A stretch of DNA of 64,000 bases. Source: Theobroma cacao (taxonomy: Eukaryota > Streptophyta > Magnoliopsida > Malvales > Malvaceae). The position numbers were made by a program, and so were the translations under genes. The stretch spans positions 9,492,202-9,556,201 of the forward strand of contig NC_030859.1 in NCBI RefSeq assembly GCF_000208745.1, in the 5' to 3' direction. Shown piece by piece: positions 59,348 through 64,000 of this stretch; the stretch's first letter is position 1, and the number at the start of each line of letters is the position of its first letter. Under the pieces are notes generated by a model. The model did no database searches and was not told the DNA's origin. It was given only the letters and a program-made list of their open reading frames with translations.

Positions 59348-61336
59348 CCTTACATCATGCACATAGCTGGAGTCATCGTGTGCATTCCCCACATCGTGCA
59401 CAACTAATATCGCCATGTGCATCCCCCACATTGCGCATAGGCAATATTATCATTCACACTCCCGCAATTGTCATCACCAGCATGTGCTCCCCCACATCAC
59501 GCACATGCTCGGTTATAATTACAACAATATTACTATCAATACATATCATATATATTTAGATATATATATCAACATAATACAGGGCACATGGATTCATCAC
59601 AGTTGCGTTCCACAACGCAAAACGTTTCATTCAAAAGCTTGTTCCCATGCATATTTTAGAGAAAACAGATGAAATATTTCAATGGATTTAATCAAACACA
59701 TATGCCCTAATCCCAAAACATTTTAATGCAAGTTCACTCACCGGTATTTGTTAAATTTTTACTGAATTCCAACCTCTTCTAATGGTCCAAATGGGGCGGT
59801 GGAGCTTCGTTGGAGCCTATCATCATAATAGCATCACAATTAACTCAATTCACAAAAATATAGTTCTAGAAGCTATCTCCTAAATCATGTTCTGCTAGTT
59901 ATTCATAACTAGTTTCCAACTACCATTAAGTGGCTATCTATTTCACTATTCTAATCACACTAAAATGAATAAATCATCTTAACTACAAAACACTCACAAA
60001 TCTAACCACCAGCCATTCTTAACAACTAAAAATATCAACTCAATTTCAATACTCACCTTGCTAGATTTGTAATTGGATTCCTCCTCAAGAATTTTGAAAC
60101 TATTATAGGGAGTCTTTTTTTCTCTCTCTAAAACACCTAGCTAGTGAGACAAAGTATCAGTTTAAGACTTTGGAGGGTTTTTTTAAGGTGAAAGAGTAAA
60201 AGAGCACAAAGGGCTTGTGAAAAGGTGCACAAAAGCATGAAGTTTGAGACTAACTTGAGAAAGTTATGGAAGCTTGAAGAGAACCCCCATGGAGGATGAA
60301 GAAACGTGAGATGAAAAGAAAGATGGGAAGAAGAAGCTGTTGTAAAAATATGAAGAAGGTTATTGGAGAGTAGATATTTATAGTTAAAGCTTATCTAATT
60401 TTTCATGCAATTACAATAATGCCCTTAACAAGGCCACTTGTCTTCCTCCTTTTCTTGTGCAATCTTGTCACGACCCAATTTCTCGGGCCATGACCGGCGC
60501 ATGAGCTCAATGAGCATAGCTCACTAAGCCCAAGCAAGCCTATCCATTTGCCTTTGCTTAACAAATTTATCATATCATGCATACACACACACCTTTTCTT
60601 GAGTGTGAACATAGCCAAAACACAATGGCATTATCGATAATAATATACATGCACTATACCAGTCATGTATTTAGCAATTTACATTGCATACACATATTCA
60701 CATTGTTAGATTGTATTCACAATACAAAAGGACCCATGACTTTCAGCAGAGACATTTACAATAAAAGGGATTACTATCGAATGCCAGACACATACCCAGG
60801 AGATGCACTACGGGGACTCCTTGATCTAGGGTCCAACAGTCACCTGATCTGAAAACATGAATTTTTATAAAACGTAAGTACAATACTCAGTGAGTGAACA
60901 AGAAAGGAACAAGCATACCATAAGGAATGTTTATCGAAATCATGATGCATTCATTTTCTCAAAACCATGCAATTGTTTTAGCTCTTTTAAACCCCTCATG
61001 TAAACCCCACATGAGTAAATCACTTTACAAATATCCATGCTCAACTATGGTACCAAAGAAATGGGAAATATGGCAAAAACCCACAAGTTAGCAAAATGGA
61101 CAAAAAGTTTCTCGCTGCAGCGAAACAGAGCAACAAGAGAAAAGTTTCCCTTCACTCAACAAAAAGGCCATCCTCCTAAACCAACAAAATCAACATAAAA
61201 CTCATGAAAATTCCTAAAGTGCAATGTATCAAATTTCACAGATATGTCAACCATAAATCACATTCATGAGCTTTTATTTCATAAGTCTAGATATGCATAA
61301 TTTGATAGACAAACATTAATATCATCATAATCACAC

Positions 61337-61522
61337 CCGGCTCATGTACATCCCCCCACATCGTGCACATAGTCGGCACCATTGTGTGCATCCCCCCACA
61401 TCATGCACAATCAGTGCCATCGTGTACATCCCCCCACATCGTGCACACGGGCACTATCATCATCCATCTCTCACGTCACCATCATCACCGGCATGTGCAT
61501 CCCCCCACATCGTGCACACACA
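61337..61522. repeat. Tandem ACATCCCCCCACATCGTGCA repeat in I
   Basis: Four units of about 40-45 bp, each with ATCCCCCCACATCRTGCACA. It corresponds to the arrays in E and H and gives misleading His/Pro-rich frames in three phases. Confidence 0.8.
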
Positions 61523-61919
61523 TGGTTACAGTCATTATACACAATATTATTCATCATGCACAACACACACATATATATATTATATCATATTGCAATAATG
61601 CATGAATCCATAGCAATGACATATCATAACATCAAACCATTTAACAAAAGCTTGTTTCCAAGGTACATTTTCTAAGACAAGTTGGATACAATCTTTCATA
61701 TTCCCCAAAATAAGTTTGAAATGCAAGTCCACTCACCGATATCGAAAATCCAGATTTTGGGTGCACTCGGACTAATAGTCCTCAGGCGTAATTCCTTGGC
61801 CTTTTTCGGACGTCTCACTACCTTGACAAATAACAAAGTCAAGGAATTTACTATATTGTCCCTAAATTGATATAAACTAATTTAAATTACTAATGCTTGA
61901 TATGTAAATGCAAAAATAC

Positions 61920-62453
61920 NNNNNNNNNNNNNNNNNNNNNNNNNNNNNNNNNNNNNNNNNNNNNNNNNNNNNNNNNNNNNNNNNNNNNNNNNNNNNNNNN
62001 NNNNNNNNNNNNNNNNNNNNNNNNNNNNNNNNNNNNNNNNNNNNNNNNNNNNNNNNNNNNNNNNNNNNNNNNNNNNNNNNNNNNNNNNNNNNNNNNNNNN
62101 NNNNNNNNNNNNNNNNNNNNNNNNNNNNNNNNNNNNNNNNNNNNNNNNNNNNNNNNNNNNNNNNNNNNNNNNNNNNNNNNNNNNNNNNNNNNNNNNNNNN
62201 NNNNNNNNNNNNNNNNNNNNNNNNNNNNNNNNNNNNNNNNNNNNNNNNNNNNNNNNNNNNNNNNNNNNNNNNNNNNNNNNNNNNNNNNNNNNNNNNNNNN
62301 NNNNNNNNNNNNNNNNNNNNNNNNNNNNNNNNNNNNNNNNNNNNNNNNNNNNNNNNNNNNNNNNNNNNNNNNNNNNNNNNNNNNNNNNNNNNNNNNNNNN
62401 NNNNNNNNNNNNNNNNNNNNNNNNNNNNNNNNNNNNNNNNNNNNNNNNNNNNN
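61920..62453. other. Assembly gap (534 N)
   Basis: Unknown bases inside solo LTR I. Frames spanning it are artefacts. Confidence 0.99.
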
Positions 62454-64000
62454 CCTTTGTTCTTCCTTTGTTCTTGTTGCTGGTTGCCTAGGCCGAATAT
62501 GGTGAGAGAATTGGGGATTTAATGGGCTGATTTCTATAGAAAATAATAAAATAATCAAGCATGCCACGTGTCACATGCTTATTGGCCTAATTTTTTTAAC
62601 TTTTTGACTTTTTCCTCTTAATTTTCGACCATAAATTTTCTGGTATTTATCCAATCCTACCACAATTAAAATCCCTTGGTCTTGACAAGTGCTGGGGCGA
62701 AAAATTTACCAATTTACCCTCGGGATAGAAAAATTACGATTTTGCCCCTATACTCCGAAATGTACTGGAATCACATTATTTGTACTTTTCAATCGCAAAT
62801 AACACTAATATTGATCAATATTAACCAAATGGGGCAAAAAGCATTTTATAAAAATTCCCGTTTAGTCCTTTAGTGGTAAAATTACCATTTTACTCTTGTG
62901 CTTAAAAAATACCGAGAATCATAATTTTTCACTACTAAACATCATTTTATACTCCAATAATCATAATTATATTTTATATAATTATTTTTGGTCAAATGTG
63001 ATCAAATCTTGGCTACAAATCTCCATTTTATCATCAAATGGTAAAATGAACGTTTTATCCCTAATCGGTCAATTTTCCTTATGGACTTCAAACTGGACCT
63101 TGAACTCCGAATCACTATTCTAAGCCATTCTGTGGGTTTCAAAATTTTTAAATTCCTCTTAGAATTTCTATTTGAACTAGTTCAAGGCTCGATTTAACTT
63201 AGTTGTACCACTCGATACAATACCGTCTTTTAATCGAGCTTGACAAGGTCTCACAAATCTTTTTACCCTTTTGACATTGGGAAAAGGTCTAAAATCCTCT
63301 AAAAAGGTCTCTTAAGTAGCCCCCATCAGCCCTAGCTTCAAAAATCCCCTAAGCTTGTTATATTTTGGAAATTACGATAAGGGTCGCGACTCTCAATTTC
63401 AAGCGCCATGGTGCTCAAATGTTCTGTCCAAATCTATTCTTCTAGCGTAGTATTTTCACTTCGACAAAGATTTTGACCACCTTTCCGTCAGAACTGGGCA
63501 AAGTGGTAAACATCAAAGTTGTAGCCCTGCCTCTTAGCTTTCTAATGGTCTAAAAATCATGCTATTTGGACTTTTTTAGTAGGAGATATGCTTGAAAAAC
63601 CAAGATATATATAAATAAAGCAACAGCCCATTATGCACCTTTCTTCACCAATTGAAATCATTTTTTAATCCTACTCCTATAACATCATAAAATAATTATA
63701 AGTAACATAGAACTAGAATCATTAGTTCAAATTAAACCTTTAAACATAAGTTCTACCTTTAATTACCCATCTATGAAGGTCGAGGTTTCACAATTAGAGT
63801 CGATCAAAAGAATCAACAAGGACAAGTGAGTGAACTTGCATTAAATTATTTTTGAGAAATACATATGTGTTGAGATGAAGCACTTAAATGATTATATTTG
63901 ACTTTTTTTTTCTCTAAATCATGCTTGGGAACAAGGCCTTGATGAAACATTTTATGTTGTAAAATGTGTAATGTGATGGCCCATGTGTTCCTATATTTTG

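Larger units (their letters stand above)
60466..63255 (-). mobile_element. Solo LTR I, apparent recombinant LTR
   Basis: On the plus strand TGTCACGACCCAATTTC to GGTCTCACA, with perfect AATCT flanks (60461-60465, 63256-63260). The left (U5) part to about 61740 matches E and H: GACCGGCGCATG, ACTAAGCCCAAGCAAGCC and GTGCA tandem repeats. The right (U3) part matches the M family and K: TTTAATGGGCTGATTT and GTACAATACCG. A 534-bp assembly gap (61920-62453) lies within it. The flanks show it moved as one unit. Confidence 0.82.
55687..63792 (-). mobile_element. Solo LTR H (same family as F), with two nested solo LTRs
   Basis: On the plus strand it runs from TGTCATGACCC to GGTTTCACA; in sense orientation it begins TGTGAAACCTCGACC like F. 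The flanks GTTAG (55682-55686) and ATTAG (63793-63797) form a target duplication with one mismatch. Own length about 2.43 kb; J (56472-59347) and I (60466-63255) lie inside it. The last part, 63261-63792, is readable as the U3 of the F family. No internal domain is present. Confidence 0.85.
50956..64000 (+). mobile_element. Chromovirus F (Ty3/gypsy, Tekay-like), 5'-truncated
   Basis: It starts inside the gag zinc knuckle right after the LTR of Sirevirus C and contains protease, RT, RNase H, integrase and a C-terminal chromodomain (to 54618), then a polypurine tract and a 3' LTR from 54682. The LTR is broken at 55686 by same-family solo LTR H, resumes at 63798 and runs off the window. The RT-RNase H-integrase-chromodomain order identifies a chromovirus; the chromodomain sequence resembles the Tekay/Del clade. 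All domains carry stops. Confidence 0.9.
54682..64000 (+). repeat. 3' LTR of chromovirus F, interrupted by H
   Basis: 54682-55686 is the U3/R part starting TGTGAAACCC. After H (55687-63792) the LTR continues at 63798 and aligns with H read backwards (GTGAGTGAACTTGCATTAAA against the block around 59730). The GTTAG/ATTAG flanks of H confirm the join. The U5 end lies beyond the window. Confidence 0.85.

Noticed and set aside
61337..61522. CRISPR-like regular repeats
   Set aside because: Repeats are imperfect, the spacers are repeats themselves, and the context is a plant LTR.
61344..61675. Three overlapping His/Cys/Pro-rich frames
   Set aside because: They are translations of the GTGCA tandem repeat in different phases; repetitive composition, no gene evidence.
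61890..62567. Frames of about 200-225 codons
   Set aside because: They consist of the run of N bases in the assembly gap.
60466..63255. K (1-426) and I as the two LTRs of one giant element enclosing the window
   Set aside because: I has its own perfect AATCT duplication on both sides, and no polypurine tract or primer site adjoins K, so they are separate insertions.

Overview
This window is plant nuclear DNA made almost entirely of nested LTR retrotransposons. No host gene, tRNA, rRNA, CRISPR array or bacterial feature was seen. The Sirevirus-type Ty1/copia elements, a Ty3/gypsy chromovirus with a chromodomain, 5-bp target-site duplications (TSDs) and high A+T suggest intergenic, probably pericentromeric, heterochromatin of a flowering plant, most likely a eudicot. 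The species cannot be named from this sequence.

Layout, read as insertions inside insertions (letters are my labels). Left edge: LTR tail K (1-426), unassigned AT-rich DNA, and the 3' end and LTR of copia element L (to 3123). L abuts a decayed minus-strand copia gag-protease relic D (3124-4069, resuming at 43174-43622). D was split by E (4070-43168, minus; TSD CATAG/CACAG), an element with about 2.9-kb LTRs and an interior without recognisable coding. E's interior received Sirevirus B (7365-33315, minus; TSD ATTAA). B received solo LTR M1 (7507-10423; TSD AAGAC), solo LTR M2 (15500-18452; TSD AAGCT) and a complete Sirevirus A (19556-29538, plus; TSD ATAAC). E's right LTR received solo LTR M3 (37369-40355; TSD CAACA). 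Right part: Sirevirus C (43684-50955, plus) lacks its 5' half and is fused on its left to D and on its right to the 5'-truncated Tekay-like gypsy element F (50956 to past the window end). F's 3' LTR was hit by same-family solo LTR H (55687-63792, minus; TSD GTTAG/ATTAG). H in turn holds solo LTR J (56472-59347; TSD CCTTA) and solo LTR I (60466-63255; TSD AATCT).

The three Sirevirus copies share one plan: LTR, initiator-Met-type primer binding site, gag with two zinc knuckles and a coiled coil, protease-integrase-RT-RNase H, a palindrome-bearing spacer, a third ORF (ORF3) of about 630 codons, a long non-coding stretch, a polypurine tract and LTR. All coding regions carry stops or frameshifts, so none appears able to move by itself. 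The points most worth a second look are ORF3 and the LTR-like palindromes placed just upstream of it, LTR families that share one U5 end but carry unrelated U3 ends, and the non-coding element E that shares its U5 with the chromodomain family.
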